The position numbers and the translations under genes are program-made. The notes beneath the pieces are model-generated. The model was not told the DNA's origin. It was given only the letters and a program-made list of their open reading frames with translations, and did no database searches. Shown piece after piece: positions 18,601 to 25,902 of a DNA stretch of 64,000 nucleotides (the stretch's first letter is position 1; each line of letters starts with the position of its first letter). The stretch spans positions 1 through 64,000 of the forward strand of contig NZ_JAUNTS010000001.1 of NCBI RefSeq assembly GCF_030538595.1, written 5' to 3'. This stretch comes from Kocuria sp. Lineage in GTDB: Bacteria; Actinomycetota; Actinomycetes; Actinomycetales; Micrococcaceae.

Positions 18601-19010
18601 TCCATGAGTTCACGAATCAGAACGTCTTGTTCGGGGCCCGACAACAATTTGGGCGGATTCTCCACACCGGGCAGCAAGCCACGCAGGTGCGCCCTGCGGA
18701 GGAGGTCAAACGCATACGCCTGCCAGGCCCTCACCGGTGGGGTTGAGATGGTGGCACCGGCAGTTGCCGCCAACTGATCCCTGAAACGAGCGGCGGAGGC
18801 ACGGCTGGGCGTCAGGACCAGCAGGTTCTCCGACGACATTCCAGCTGCCAGCCGCCGGGCTGCCAGTGCCAACACTGCGGTGGTTCGTCCAGTACCGGGA
18901 GCCCCCCAGACCATGACCGGGCCACAGCCGGATTTCAGATCAGCAATGGTGCGCTGTTCGGCGTCAAGGTGGTTCACCATTCCACCTTCTTGGAGCCCTT
19001 GTTCGGTCAT
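15606..19010 (-). CDS. adnA: AdnA-type helicase-nuclease subunit
   Basis: A 1134-residue partner of AdnB: an N-terminal SF1-like motor and a C-terminal RecB-type nuclease (GTLVHAIAEA, LRGRVDRLE, YVVVDLKTG, HPQLGTYQ). The motor motifs are degenerate. Walker A reads GAPGTGRTTAV with Arg42 in place of the invariant Lys, Walker B is VIVDDLQEA, and motif III is ACPDTVVQGFRG. The C-terminus carries KCRLPGVCPLC, three clustered Cys that may be part of a metal or Fe-S site. It may therefore act more as scaffold/nuclease with AdnB as the strong motor. ATG 19010 has a TGGGAT box 6 nt upstream. It is divergent from the accessory operon. Confidence 0.88.
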   Translation of the reverse strand: MTEQGLQEGGMVNHLDAEQRTIADLKSGCGPVMVWGAPGTGRTTAVLALAARRLAAGMSSENLLVLTPSRASAARFRDQLAATAGATISTPPVRAWQAYAFDLLRRAHLRGLLPGVENPPKLLSGPEQDVLIRELMDGQARGLGAAVVWPPSLGEAVATRGFRAEIRELFDRMSEHDISPDQLRQLGKELGRPEWAVAARFREEYQAVRRLRMPETFDPAALVTEAARVLENHPEFLAEEQQRLELVIVDDLQEATRSIHRLLRVLCAGQDLVATACPDTVVQGFRGARPEALRDAVHSLGRDQQPMASVVLRHNHRMGAPVHRAWQRVAQRIPAVTAHNLRVAPTDGTEDGCQVQATVLASTTHEARWIGADILRRHLLEGQSLEGVAVIVRNSAMLRGLQRQLESLGIPVTTAAAETPIRDEPAVRPILAALRLVVAAELAERVAAQHPEVGEAGARGELPETTDHPGQSVEQDEPSSQRAHDVLEAAQAVELLTSRIGAATAMDIRRLRQRLRYAEIRDGGGRNSDRLLVEALIRPGALETAGVRSTPATRVARMLQAGRHALTQPNATAETVLWALWEAAGVASTWQKTALAGGEAGRRADRDLDAVVGLFEMAERFVDHLPGAGAAEFLDFLELQELPMDTLAARAPSLASVEIMTPATAAGRQWPVVYVAGVQEGQWPNTTLRGQLLGTDLLADAAELGTEVAAATSPVTRLNVVRYDELRSFSTAVSRASDCLVVTAVADQDNEPSEFLGLIDPWELTFHPEAGDQARPVLTAPRPLTLPALTAQLRAAAQSPDELRAEAAARILHHFARSQTPVPGADPKDWWGLLELSTQEPVLDPGEPVPVSPSRVETITRSPLDWWVSVARAEAATDTARSLGTLVHAIAEAAPNAPSSELVRELDRRWPELGLPQNWESEHLKQRAELMLRKFAQYAIEARSKHKRELVAVEGSFSVLITGGARDALLRGRVDRLEVDEQGRYVVVDLKTGAADISARTVNEHPQLGTYQVALAAGAGEAMAAQANAESEAESEAQVQAPLEIDVAQPGSAVPGGAVLVQLGTTSVSVSVRTQQPMSEDETWAQELISSAAQLVAGHEFVARHTAENSGAFGRKCRLPGVCPLCSAGRQVTS

Positions 19011-19188
19011 GGCACCATCCCACCACGGACCCCAGACAACACAAGCGGGGGTTGTTCGGCTCTCACCGGCCAGCTGACGCCGTGCGGTGGTGGTGAATAC
19101 CGCTACTCAACCGACACAATCCCGACGCGACTAGCCATGTTGTTCAGGAGAAGCTACGTTGAGCCCCACACGGACAAGGAGTTTGAAC

Positions 19189-19532
19189 ATGGCATCGTGG
19201 GACGTCAGACCCGAACAATGCGAAGATCTTTTCAGAACGGTAGATGTGTGGCGGGGAATCGTGGCCGGCACGTGGACAAAGCCTCTGATGTCATTGACGA
19301 CATCCGCGCAGCGTGCCAGCACCAGGACCTCAAAACGGCACTTGATGCTTTGAGAGATGACTCCCTGCTCCCCGGTATGACATCCGTGGTCAATCGAATC
19401 GCCAGCGCCGCCTACTTTGGTAGCCAAGCAATAACGGCCATTTCCGAAGGAGACCAGGACATGGCTGGACAAGCACAAATGTACGCAGGACACATTGTGG
19501 TTCCGGACATGCCGGGTGTGGTGAACAACTGA
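19189..19532 (+). pseudogene. DUF6507-like small helical protein, frameshifted
   Basis: ATG 19189 is preceded by AAGGAG with 7-nt spacing. The first frame reads MASWDVRPEQCEDLFRTV, like the N-terminus of DUF6507 proteins (small helical proteins of actinobacterial type VII-like clusters). The matching C-terminal half (VVNRIASAAYFGSQAITAIS and EGDQDMAGQAQMYA) is in the -1 frame, ending at TGA 19530-19532. A one-base loss somewhere in about 19250-19285 (for example in a GGGG run) explains the break. No canonical slippery heptamer was found, so decay or a sequencing error is likelier than programmed frameshifting. The stop abuts the next start codon, so coupling to the effector-like gene would be affected. 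Confidence 0.65.
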
Positions 19533-21056
19533 ATGCCTCGCATAGACCTCAGCTCCCTGACCACGTGGGAAGACCCTTTCATCTGGGAGGATCACGGACG
19601 CACTCTCAAGGACAAAGCTCAAGAGGCCTATGAGGGCACAGAATCCGCCCACACAACTTGGCAACGTCTCCCCAGCATCTACTCCGGGCCATCGGAGGAG
19701 AATCTGTACACCGGTCTGGACCGTGCCTTCGAGGACATGGACATACTCAACGACTTTGCAAAAGACGTAGTCAAAGCCATCCAGGTCTTCAGCGACACAC
19801 TCCAACCGCTGAAGGCCAGACGAGATGAGGTGGAGACCAACAGTTTACTCTTCAACCAGTATCACGGGGACACCACGTACGACGATCTGGATTTTCAGTT
19901 TCAGAATCAGTACGACACCTGGAGTGCTGAAATACCATCTTTGCAGCGCCGCTACGAGGACGCCGTAGAAATTCTTGCGACCGATCTCAGACCAGCCATG
20001 TCCTTCTACGACTGGTCAGCTGCCAGCGCAGCCATGGTTTTCGCAGATTCCGCTGTGACAACAGGCGGGAAGTTCCGCCTAGACCTGCAGACCACCCAGT
20101 CACGAACCACAACACGCGACCCGTTGTACAACCCACATCACCAGGCTCAAGGTCTACAAAATGGAAAAGGGCCATTCCTACCCTGGGAAACGGCCCTACT
20201 TGATCCAGAGGACGCAACCTACCCGGTGCGCGCTGGCGAGCGAGCCGTAATATCAACAGGGACCTCACACGCGCTGATTCTCAGCTACGGCAACAACACC
20301 CTTAACACCAAGGAATTTCCCGTTTCCATGAATGATCGCTTGGCGCGTTTTTTGAATCCAGGCGCGGATAAAATGAAACCAGATTTGCAGTCGACCGACA
20401 AAACTCCTCCTAGGGTGCGCAGCAAAGCGGGAGATATAGCAGGGCACGCGAACCGGGCACCTGGGGCAGGGAACCCACTGACCGAAACCCACACCACACA
20501 GGCTCGCACTTACGTGACTGACGAGTGGTTCTCCACGACCGCCGTGGGTGGTCACATTTTATACAACAGTCGACGCACAAAATCGTCAACGGGGGAAGCG
20601 CCAATATCTCGCAAGACTCGCGCGGGATCTAAAATTGGCGGCACGGCTTTAACAGCCCTCAACACAGGTATGACATACCGCGACGAAAAACGGAAAAATG
20701 TATATTTGCTCGCACAATCCAGACCAAACTATTCCCCTAAACAAATTCAAGATGAAGCTCATAATCGAGCCGTAACCAACACAACCGCTCAGACCGCCGC
20801 AGGGCTGACGATTGGCCTCGCTGCCACAGCTGCCACAGTCACAGCCGGGCCCTATGTTGGTCTAGCGACATCCTTTGGCGCAGGAATAGCAACCGAGACA
20901 GTTGAAGTTATTCCAGATGTCGATGGGGATGACAAAAGAGAGAGTATTGTAGGACTAGGAGGAGACCTACTGGAACAGGCGGCATACGACAAGGGAGCTG
21001 ACGAATTTTCTCTGGAAGTCCCATCTTCTCGTAATACCGGGGAAACAGGGGACTGA
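19533..21056 (+). CDS. Candidate WXG/LXG-like secreted protein with glycine-rich hydrophobic C-terminus
   Basis: A 507-residue protein, function unknown. Residues 1-170 are mainly helical and resemble N-terminal targeting domains of type VII-secreted proteins: a W-rich start (WEDPFIWEDH), then TWQRLPSIYSGPSEENLYTG followed by amphipathic helices. A Thr/Arg-rich linker (about 200-340) follows. Residues ~425-475 hold a Gly/Ala-rich hydrophobic stretch (AAGLTIGLAATAATVTAGPY, VGLATSFGAGIATE) that could insert in a membrane. It starts one base after the DUF6507-like stop and is followed by two membrane-protein genes, a layout typical of a secreted toxin with its partner and immunity genes. No enzymatic motif was recognised. 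Lower GC than neighbours suggests transfer. Confidence 0.6.
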   Translation: MPRIDLSSLTTWEDPFIWEDHGRTLKDKAQEAYEGTESAHTTWQRLPSIYSGPSEENLYTGLDRAFEDMDILNDFAKDVVKAIQVFSDTLQPLKARRDEVETNSLLFNQYHGDTTYDDLDFQFQNQYDTWSAEIPSLQRRYEDAVEILATDLRPAMSFYDWSAASAAMVFADSAVTTGGKFRLDLQTTQSRTTTRDPLYNPHHQAQGLQNGKGPFLPWETALLDPEDATYPVRAGERAVISTGTSHALILSYGNNTLNTKEFPVSMNDRLARFLNPGADKMKPDLQSTDKTPPRVRSKAGDIAGHANRAPGAGNPLTETHTTQARTYVTDEWFSTTAVGGHILYNSRRTKSSTGEAPISRKTRAGSKIGGTALTALNTGMTYRDEKRKNVYLLAQSRPNYSPKQIQDEAHNRAVTNTTAQTAAGLTIGLAATAATVTAGPYVGLATSFGAGIATETVEVIPDVDGDDKRESIVGLGGDLLEQAAYDKGADEFSLEVPSSRNTGETGD

Positions 21057-21059
21057 CCG

Positions 21060-22082
21060 GTGACAGATATGCAAATTTTCATCCTGGTTGCAGCATTCTT
21101 CGGGCTCCTGTCTGCCGCAGGTCTCATAATTTTCACCGCCGCATGGAGAGGTCATGGCCGCGACTGGTGGGATACCCACGGAGACGGGTGGATTCCCTAT
21201 ATTTTTGCCGCTAGCTTTACCATATTCACTCCTCTTTGCACCCTAGCGACTATCTACCTAGTTTTAAATACCGATCTCCCAAGCAGAGAATCACCTCTAT
21301 TCTACCCTATTCGAATCATTCTTCTTGGGTCCGCACTTTTCGTTACCCCAATATTCCTATGGTTTTCATTTAATAAACCGCCTAAGGTGCTTTTACCAAA
21401 GCGCATCTACGAAAGTCGCAAGCAGGGCGATCCGGAAATAGCTCGCCGCACTTTATGGCCCAAAGGCAAAGACCCCACTTGGGGACTACAAGGTCTTACG
21501 CCAGCCAATCTCCCGTACACGGCGAACGTAAAATACATTCGGTCCACCTTTGAAGCACTTCTAGCTTTTGCGGGCACTCCTTTGTTTATGTGGCTATTCA
21601 CCGTCGGACTTCGCGGCGATCTGGGCCGTGGACTGTACTCACGCATGTGGCCGCTGTTCCCTCTGCTCAGCATTGCACTGTTTCTAACGTTCCTCTACTT
21701 AGCGCGATGCCTCCTCAACCCCTCACCTGTGACACTCAATGAAGTTGGAGTGCGCACCCGCGAGTGGGGCGTGGATTGGCCTGACGTACGTGGAATTCGC
21801 TACCGCAACGGACGCCTGTCCTTCCTGGTGAGCCCAGACCTGGCCTATCATTACCGCGAAAACAATAAATGGTATTCCGGCAGACCCTTTGGCTACGGTG
21901 GATGGCACGCAAAAGACGACTACCTCCACTGCAATCCCCGTATCAAAAACGGCCGAAAAACTAGAGACCTAGCTATTTCTCTCATGAACACATACGGGAC
22001 AACCACACAGGAAGAGTCAGTATCGCACGTCGCACCAACACCTCCTTGGAAAAACAACGCGGATACCAAGAGTCTTGAATAA
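21060..22082 (+). CDS. Membrane protein, paralogue A (candidate immunity protein)
   Basis: A 340-residue protein with three N-terminal membrane segments (about residues 5-26, 48-68, 84-104), a cytoplasmic loop, two more segments (about 165-185 and 193-213) and a ~120-residue soluble C-terminal domain rich in Trp/Tyr that could be PH-like. Unknown family. The following gene encodes a paralogue, with 3' halves nearly identical and 5' halves diverged. GTG 21060 starts 3 bp after the upstream stop, so it is in one operon with the candidate secreted protein. Tandem membrane paralogues beside a possible membrane-active toxin suggest immunity, but they could also be parts of the export route. The 5' half has notably low GC. 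Confidence 0.6.
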   Translation: MTDMQIFILVAAFFGLLSAAGLIIFTAAWRGHGRDWWDTHGDGWIPYIFAASFTIFTPLCTLATIYLVLNTDLPSRESPLFYPIRIILLGSALFVTPIFLWFSFNKPPKVLLPKRIYESRKQGDPEIARRTLWPKGKDPTWGLQGLTPANLPYTANVKYIRSTFEALLAFAGTPLFMWLFTVGLRGDLGRGLYSRMWPLFPLLSIALFLTFLYLARCLLNPSPVTLNEVGVRTREWGVDWPDVRGIRYRNGRLSFLVSPDLAYHYRENNKWYSGRPFGYGGWHAKDDYLHCNPRIKNGRKTRDLAISLMNTYGTTTQEESVSHVAPTPPWKNNADTKSLE

Positions 22083-22084
22083 TC

Positions 22085-23104
22085 ATGCTATTAAACGAAT
22101 CCCAATCCAGCATTTTCTTATTAATATTCCCTGGCATCTTTGCGATGATGGGGGGCTGCATATTTATTGTTGCCTGGAAAGGCAGAGGTCCGGACGTTTG
22201 GCACCGACATGGGAGCGGATGGATTCCACTAGGCGCCCTAGGTGCGTGCACATTTTTCTCAAGCTGCTTCCTGCTGATTGCTGCCAATGAATTTCTCAAT
22301 TACGACTACTTTGAACGCGGAACTTTCCTTCACACGATAGAGTTGGTCGCATTTATCGGGGTAGCGTTTATTATTTCACCCACTCTTGCGTGGTTCGCGT
22401 TTCACCAGCCACCCCGGTTCATTGTACCCAGAAATATATACAGAAGTCGCAAACTTCGCGATCCAGAAATTGCTCGCCGTACGCTCTGGCCCAAGGGCAA
22501 GGACCCAGTCTGGGGCCAAGATATTCTCAATTCTACCCAGTTACCCTATAGGGCAAACGTTAATTACATTCGTTTCGTCCTTGAAGCGGTCATACACCTG
22601 GCAGGCGCCCCCATTTTCATCTGGCTATTCACCCTTGGGCTGCGCGGCTATCTTGGCCGTGGACTGTACTCACGCATGTGGCCGCTGTTCCCTCTGCTCA
22701 GCATTGCACTGTTCCTAACGTTCCTCTATCTAACGCGATGCCTCCTCAACCCCTCACCCGTGAGACTCAACAAAGTTGGAGTGCGCACCCGCGAGTGGGG
22801 CGTGGATTGGCCTGACGTACGTGAAATCCGCTACCTGAACGGCCAACTATCTTTCCTGGTGAGCCCAGACCTGGCCTACCACTACCGCGAAAACAACAAA
22901 TGGTATTCCGGCAGACCTCTGAGTTACGGCGGATGGCACGCAAAAGACGACTACCTCCACTGCAACCCGCGCATCAGAAATGGCAAACGAACAAGAGACC
23001 TGGCCATCGCCCTTATGAACACCCACGGAATGGGCACCCCACCCAAACATCGACAGCACACGGATTCCTCCACGGTCGGACAAAACGGAAGAGAAACGCT
23101 ATGA
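22085..23104 (+). CDS. Membrane protein, paralogue B (candidate immunity protein)
   Basis: A 339-residue paralogue of the preceding gene with the same layout: three N-terminal membrane segments, two central ones and a soluble C-terminal domain. The segment from the fourth membrane helix onward (22655-22971) aligns without gaps to 21624-21940 with only scattered differences, while the first ~190 residues are much more diverged. That pattern fits duplication followed by gene conversion of the 3' half, or selection for diversity in the 5' half. ATG 22085 is 2 bp after the upstream stop. Its stop overlaps the next start (ATGA). Confidence 0.6.
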   Translation: MLLNESQSSIFLLIFPGIFAMMGGCIFIVAWKGRGPDVWHRHGSGWIPLGALGACTFFSSCFLLIAANEFLNYDYFERGTFLHTIELVAFIGVAFIISPTLAWFAFHQPPRFIVPRNIYRSRKLRDPEIARRTLWPKGKDPVWGQDILNSTQLPYRANVNYIRFVLEAVIHLAGAPIFIWLFTLGLRGYLGRGLYSRMWPLFPLLSIALFLTFLYLTRCLLNPSPVRLNKVGVRTREWGVDWPDVREIRYLNGQLSFLVSPDLAYHYRENNKWYSGRPLSYGGWHAKDDYLHCNPRIRNGKRTRDLAIALMNTHGMGTPPKHRQHTDSSTVGQNGRETL

Positions 23105-24465
23105 CAGAAACTCTCAGGTCGATTTCTGGGGAGTCGCACAGGTACCTAATACCGAAAGGGTGGCGGGTTAGTTCAAGCCCAAATCAGCCACAACAGGTCT
23201 TGACACCCAAACCAACAAAGGGATTATTTAAGCGCCGACAGAGGGCCATAGCATCAACCATCGTGCTCAACCCCATTGAGCTTGCTGACTACATCGGCTC
23301 AGAGCGGCGCCACATTGATGTCCTGAACACCCAGTCGGTCTTGGGTATGCGCCCCGTTTTGGTGGATGCAAGTCTTACTCACCAACAAGTGCCCACCCGG
23401 CGTGTGGTGTTCAGCGGTTTCCACAACGATCATGCATTTGAACAATGGATGTGGCACCTCGATTTCGGATCCGTTGCACTGGAAATTGTGACAACCGCCA
23501 GCCCAGGCCACATTGACAGTGCGGTAGAAGCTGCAAAGCAAATTGTCGACTCTATTCAGGTCGACTGGACGACCAGTGCTGGGAACAACGGACCGTCCGT
23601 CCACTCTGGGCCGCGCGCACCGCAGTTGAGTGACTCCTTACGGAAGATTGTTGACGCTGATCCATCCATCCAGGTGCTCGAACAACCGCCAGTAATCCCA
23701 CTCGGTGAATCCAGTGACATGGCGAACAACGATTGGACGTGTGGTTCCGGAATCTCCATGTCCTATGCAGCCTTCAAGCTCGCGCAGGACATGGCGCGCG
23801 ACATTCAATTCGAAGGACTACCCACGCGATTCGCGGCTGATGCCCTGAAGGAACTCCAGGCAATTGGTCTTGCCGAGGGAAGGGCTTTGACGCATCTCGG
23901 CCGGAAGTTGTTGCTGGCCGTGGACGGTGACCCACACGGTGTCGGCTCCTATGAGTCCGCAACGTTCCGCAGCATCCTCAGTGTCTATATCCACGGTCAG
24001 GAAGCCACGCTGTGTGACATGAGGGAAGTGCACGCCACGGCTCCAGATGAACAACCCATTCGAACGGCAACCTTGGCAAGCATGCCATCCGCGGCTGTCT
24101 GCGTGGCACTGTTGCGGTGGTTCGATCTCACACCCGCGTGGCTGATGGAGCCGGCGTTCGAGGTGGAGTTGCGCGAATTGGACGCCATGGTGAGCGGTCT
24201 CCCGGAGCGCATGGCAGAAGTTCGACCACAGATGACTGCCAAAGGGATTCCTGCTGAAATGCTGGCCGGTCCATGGTACGCCCATTCGATGGAGTTTCCA
24301 GGGCATGGAGCATCAGCCAAATGGATCAACACTGATCAGCCAGGAGGCTTCTGGGTAGCCGTAGCTGATACACCACATGGGATGACCGTGCTGGCAGGGT
24401 CCATATTCGACTTCTACCGTCAATGGGCCGGTGTCATCGAATCCATGGCACGGGAGTCACGCTGA
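23101..24465 (+). CDS. Unknown 454-aa protein, last gene of the accessory operon
   Basis: A soluble-looking protein with no signal peptide or membrane segment. The first ~155 residues have a DcrB/PsbP/LpqN-like feel: a short motif pair (RVVFSGFHNDHAFEQWMWHL then VALEIVTTASPGHIDSAVE) that in such families forms a beta-sheet packed by a helix ending IVDSIQV. The second half (about 205-454) is an unrecognised alpha/beta region that could contain a degenerate winged-helix and a surface like T7SS chaperones (EspG-type), but this is speculation. ATG 23101 overlaps the upstream stop by 4 nt. GC content returns to the chromosomal level here. A role in binding or regulating the operon's other products is inferred from position only. 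Confidence 0.5.
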   Translation: MTETLRSISGESHRYLIPKGWRVSSSPNQPQQVLTPKPTKGLFKRRQRAIASTIVLNPIELADYIGSERRHIDVLNTQSVLGMRPVLVDASLTHQQVPTRRVVFSGFHNDHAFEQWMWHLDFGSVALEIVTTASPGHIDSAVEAAKQIVDSIQVDWTTSAGNNGPSVHSGPRAPQLSDSLRKIVDADPSIQVLEQPPVIPLGESSDMANNDWTCGSGISMSYAAFKLAQDMARDIQFEGLPTRFAADALKELQAIGLAEGRALTHLGRKLLLAVDGDPHGVGSYESATFRSILSVYIHGQEATLCDMREVHATAPDEQPIRTATLASMPSAAVCVALLRWFDLTPAWLMEPAFEVELRELDAMVSGLPERMAEVRPQMTAKGIPAEMLAGPWYAHSMEFPGHGASAKWINTDQPGGFWVAVADTPHGMTVLAGSIFDFYRQWAGVIESMARESR

Positions 24466-24511
24466 ATCGAGACCGTCGGCCGGTGACATCACGGCGCTGT
24501 TGATCTTGTAG

Positions 24512-24539
24512 TTGGGGTGTCAGAGCCGCGACGTACGGT
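24512..24539 (+). promoter_or_regulatory. Promoter of the DnaQ-like exonuclease gene
   Basis: TTGGGG (24512-24517), 16-nt spacer, TACGGT (24534-24539), then 6 nt to ATG 24546. It fits a leaderless transcript. Confidence 0.5.
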
Positions 24540-24545
24540 TGGGGC

Positions 24546-25457
24546 ATGCCGCATCAACAACCTGCCGCACCGTCCAGTCATCAGCACACTGAGCCGCATC
24601 AGCCCGCGCTGTTCGACTCACCCGGTGACGGAGAGCAGGCAGAACTTCCACTGGAGATACCGGCCCCGCAGGCCATCGCACAGCCGGTGATGACCGCCGC
24701 AGACTCGGCTACGGTCACCGGGCCACAGCCAGCTCGCATCGACTGGGCCCAGGTCCCCGCTGACCCCACCGTTTCTTGGACCGAACAGCCCGTGGCCACC
24801 TTTGACTTGGAAACCACAGGACGGGACGCTACGAGTTGCCGCATTGTGACCGCCTCCGTCCTGTTGGTGGCAGCGGATGGCACCGTGTTCGGAGAATGGG
24901 AATGGTTGGTCAACCCCGGAGTGGAGATACCGGACGGCGCTGCTGCCATTCACGGCATCACCACGGAGCATGCACAAGAGAACGGGGTGGCGGCCACTAC
25001 CGCCGTAGCTCAGATTCTTGATCTGATGGGCGAACTCTTCAGCCACGGGATACCGGTCTTGGCCTTCAATGCCGCGTACGACTTCACGGTCCTGGAGGCA
25101 GAAGCCAGGCGGCACGGACTGCGCTCACCCCAGCCGCGCCCGGTGTTGGACCCGTATGTTCTGCACAAACATGTCCGGGAACGCTGGCGCGGTAAGCGCA
25201 CCTTGGTGGCGCTCTCAGAGGCTTATGGCATCAGCCTGCTGTCTGCCCACACCTCTGCTGCGGACGCCCTGGCAGCAGTCCAGCTGGCCCAGTTGTTGGC
25301 GCGTGAGCACCCCGATTTGGAGGTGCCTGCAGAAAGCCTCCACCAGAGCCAGATCGGTTGGTCGCAGGAACAGGCAGCCAGCTTCCAGGAGCACCTGCGA
25401 GGCAAGAAGAACGACCCCACGCTGGTGATCAACGGTGACTGGCCGTTAAGACAGTGA
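24546..25457 (+). CDS. DEDDh 3'-5' exonuclease (DnaQ/RNase T-like)
   Basis: A 303-residue protein. The exonuclease domain starts near residue 80 with FDLETTG (Exo I, Asp and Glu), continues with FNAAYDFTVL (Exo II Asp) and ends with HTSAADALAAVQL (Exo III His and Asp), giving a complete DEDDh metal site. The first ~80 residues are Gln/Pro/Ala-rich and probably disordered. It degrades DNA or RNA from the 3' end, either as a proofreading-type or a stand-alone exonuclease. It directly follows the accessory operon (80-bp gap) and has its own promoter. Confidence 0.88.
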   Translation: MPHQQPAAPSSHQHTEPHQPALFDSPGDGEQAELPLEIPAPQAIAQPVMTAADSATVTGPQPARIDWAQVPADPTVSWTEQPVATFDLETTGRDATSCRIVTASVLLVAADGTVFGEWEWLVNPGVEIPDGAAAIHGITTEHAQENGVAATTAVAQILDLMGELFSHGIPVLAFNAAYDFTVLEAEARRHGLRSPQPRPVLDPYVLHKHVRERWRGKRTLVALSEAYGISLLSAHTSAADALAAVQLAQLLAREHPDLEVPAESLHQSQIGWSQEQAASFQEHLRGKKNDPTLVINGDWPLRQ

Positions 25458-25581
25458 CGCACCCATAAAACAGGGACTCACGGTGCCCTTCACGTCTCCT
25501 CCCGGCGAACACCCAGGTGGCGCAGCCCTCAATCAGGGTACTGTTAGCCAGGTCACTGTTGATCACACTCAGGAGGTACTC

Positions 25582-25767
25582 ATGGGACTCGGCGACAAGA
25601 TCAAGAACAAGGCAGAAGAAGTCACCGGCAAGGGCAAGGAAGCAGTCGGGGACGCCACCAACAACGAGCAGCTTCAGGCTGAGGGCGTTGGCGACCAAGC
25701 CTCTGCCAAGACCAAGCAGGCTGGCGAAAACATCAAGGATGCGGCCAAGAACATCACCGGCCAGTGA
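25582..25767 (+). CDS. CsbD family stress-response protein
   Basis: A 61-residue hydrophilic, Lys/Glu/Ala-rich protein: MGLGDKIKNKAEEVTGKGKE and later QTSAK-like repeats ending AAKNITGQ. It matches the CsbD family, small flexible proteins induced by general stress and of unknown mechanism. ATG 25582 is preceded by a strong AGGAGG (25571-25576) with 5-nt spacing. That decides this start over the longer open frame from 25483. A perfect-stem terminator follows at 25831-25865. Confidence 0.88.
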   Translation: MGLGDKIKNKAEEVTGKGKEAVGDATNNEQLQAEGVGDQASAKTKQAGENIKDAAKNITGQ

Positions 25768-25830
25768 TCCAATGATGCACTGAGGTGATGACTCAAGCGC
25801 CCGCCGCAGTTCTGGGTGCCACCATCACAA

Positions 25831-25865
25831 GGAGAGGGCCGCACCGTCACGGTGCGGCCCTCTCC
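25831..25865. terminator. Bidirectional terminator between csbD-like gene and hemL
   Basis: Positions 25831-25847 are the exact reverse complement of 25849-25865. It lies between converging genes (stops at 25767 and 25903) and is flanked by T-poor but GC-rich sequence. Confidence 0.8.
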
Positions 25866-25902
25866 TGCATGAGCCTGCCTCAGCTCTCCCGGAGGCCTGG
25901 GC

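Noticed and set aside
19189-19353. Programmed -1 frameshift in the DUF6507-like gene
   Set aside because: No X-XXY-YYZ heptamer in the correct phase and no strong downstream structure noticed; simple one-base loss is preferred, though not proven.
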